DNA of 62,933 nt. Origin: JAKJEP01 sp964580995 (GTDB taxonomy: Bacteria; Planctomycetota; Phycisphaerae; Sedimentisphaerales; SM23-30). The DNA lies in contig CAZOMV010000020.1 in NCBI GenBank assembly GCA_964580995.1, positions 1 through 62,933 of the forward strand. Reading direction: 5' to 3'. The position numbers were made by a program, and so were the translations under genes. Positions 62,921-62,933 of the stretch are shown here, in pieces (the first letter of the stretch is position 1; every line of letters begins with the position of its first letter). The notes under the pieces are model-generated. The model saw nothing but the letters and a program-made list of their open reading frames with translations. It made no database searches and was not told where the DNA came from.

Positions 62921-62933
62921 TTCCATTTCTCCT

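Overview
The window reads as a Planctomycetota chromosome segment, most likely class Phycisphaerae. Evidence seen in the sequence: an EF-Tu with a non-standard switch I loop that I recall from planctomycetes, a giant surface protein opening with the planctomycete 'LE.R.LLS'-type N-terminal motif, and several secreted proteins ending in dockerin-like 'D.N.DG.V...DL..la.nWl' repeats typical of Phycisphaerae. No database search was possible; family assignments are from recognition of motifs.

Layout. 1-1,460: debris, with the tail of an IS1380-like transposase, a truncated transposase N-terminal half, and the last ~46 codons of a SRAP/YedK-type protein. 1,347-3,398 (+): a compact operon encoding STAS anti-sigma antagonist, RsbW-type ATPase, second STAS protein and a Zn amidase lipoprotein (partner-switching linked to cell wall). 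3,416-37,061 (-): one continuous translation/transcription superoperon, read right to left: tRNA-Thr, tuf, rpmG, tRNA-Trp, secE, nusG, rplK, rplA, rplJ, rplL, rpoB, rpoC, rpsL, rpsG, fusA, rpsJ, rplC, rplD, rplW, rplB, rpsS, rplV, rpsC, rplP, rpmC, rpsQ, rplN, rplX, rplE, rpsN, rpsH, rplF, rplR, rpsE, rplO, secY, adk, map, infA, rpmJ, rpsM, rpsK, rpsD, rpoA, rplQ and a HIT protein. rpmD (L30) is missing. Two convincing intrinsic terminators lie inside it (after rpsG and after rpsJ), and there are two candidate structured leaders (before rplA and before rpsJ), so it is probably several regulated units rather than one transcript. L22 carries an N-terminal XRE-like helix-turn-helix.

37,343-50,884: two giant exported proteins, divergently transcribed: a ~2,045-residue protein combining an M6 metallopeptidase, an inserted choice-of-anchor L domain, PPC-like repeats, a C39-like cysteine peptidase and a dockerin-like tail (-), and a 2,191-residue CARDB/choice-of-anchor D repeat surface protein (+). 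50,915-53,777 (+): a lutABC lactate oxidation operon with overlapping start/stop codons. 53,937-59,012: an AT-rich, probably transferred carbohydrate locus with an AraC regulator (-) divergent from a uroporphyrinogen-decarboxylase-like methyltransferase and a secreted GH2 beta-galactosidase-like enzyme (+); a 21-bp-spaced direct repeat lies between them. 59,212-62,920 (-): a small MerR-like protein, a lipoprotein, a PhoPQ-activated-pathogenicity-related hydrolase with a dockerin-like tail, and another dockerin-tailed secreted protein.

The observations I would follow up first are the HTH-L22 fusion, the double-peptidase protein, the internal terminators and the rRNA-like L1 leader of the ribosomal superoperon, Arg88 in S12, and the methyltransferase/GH2/AraC locus with its operator-like repeat.
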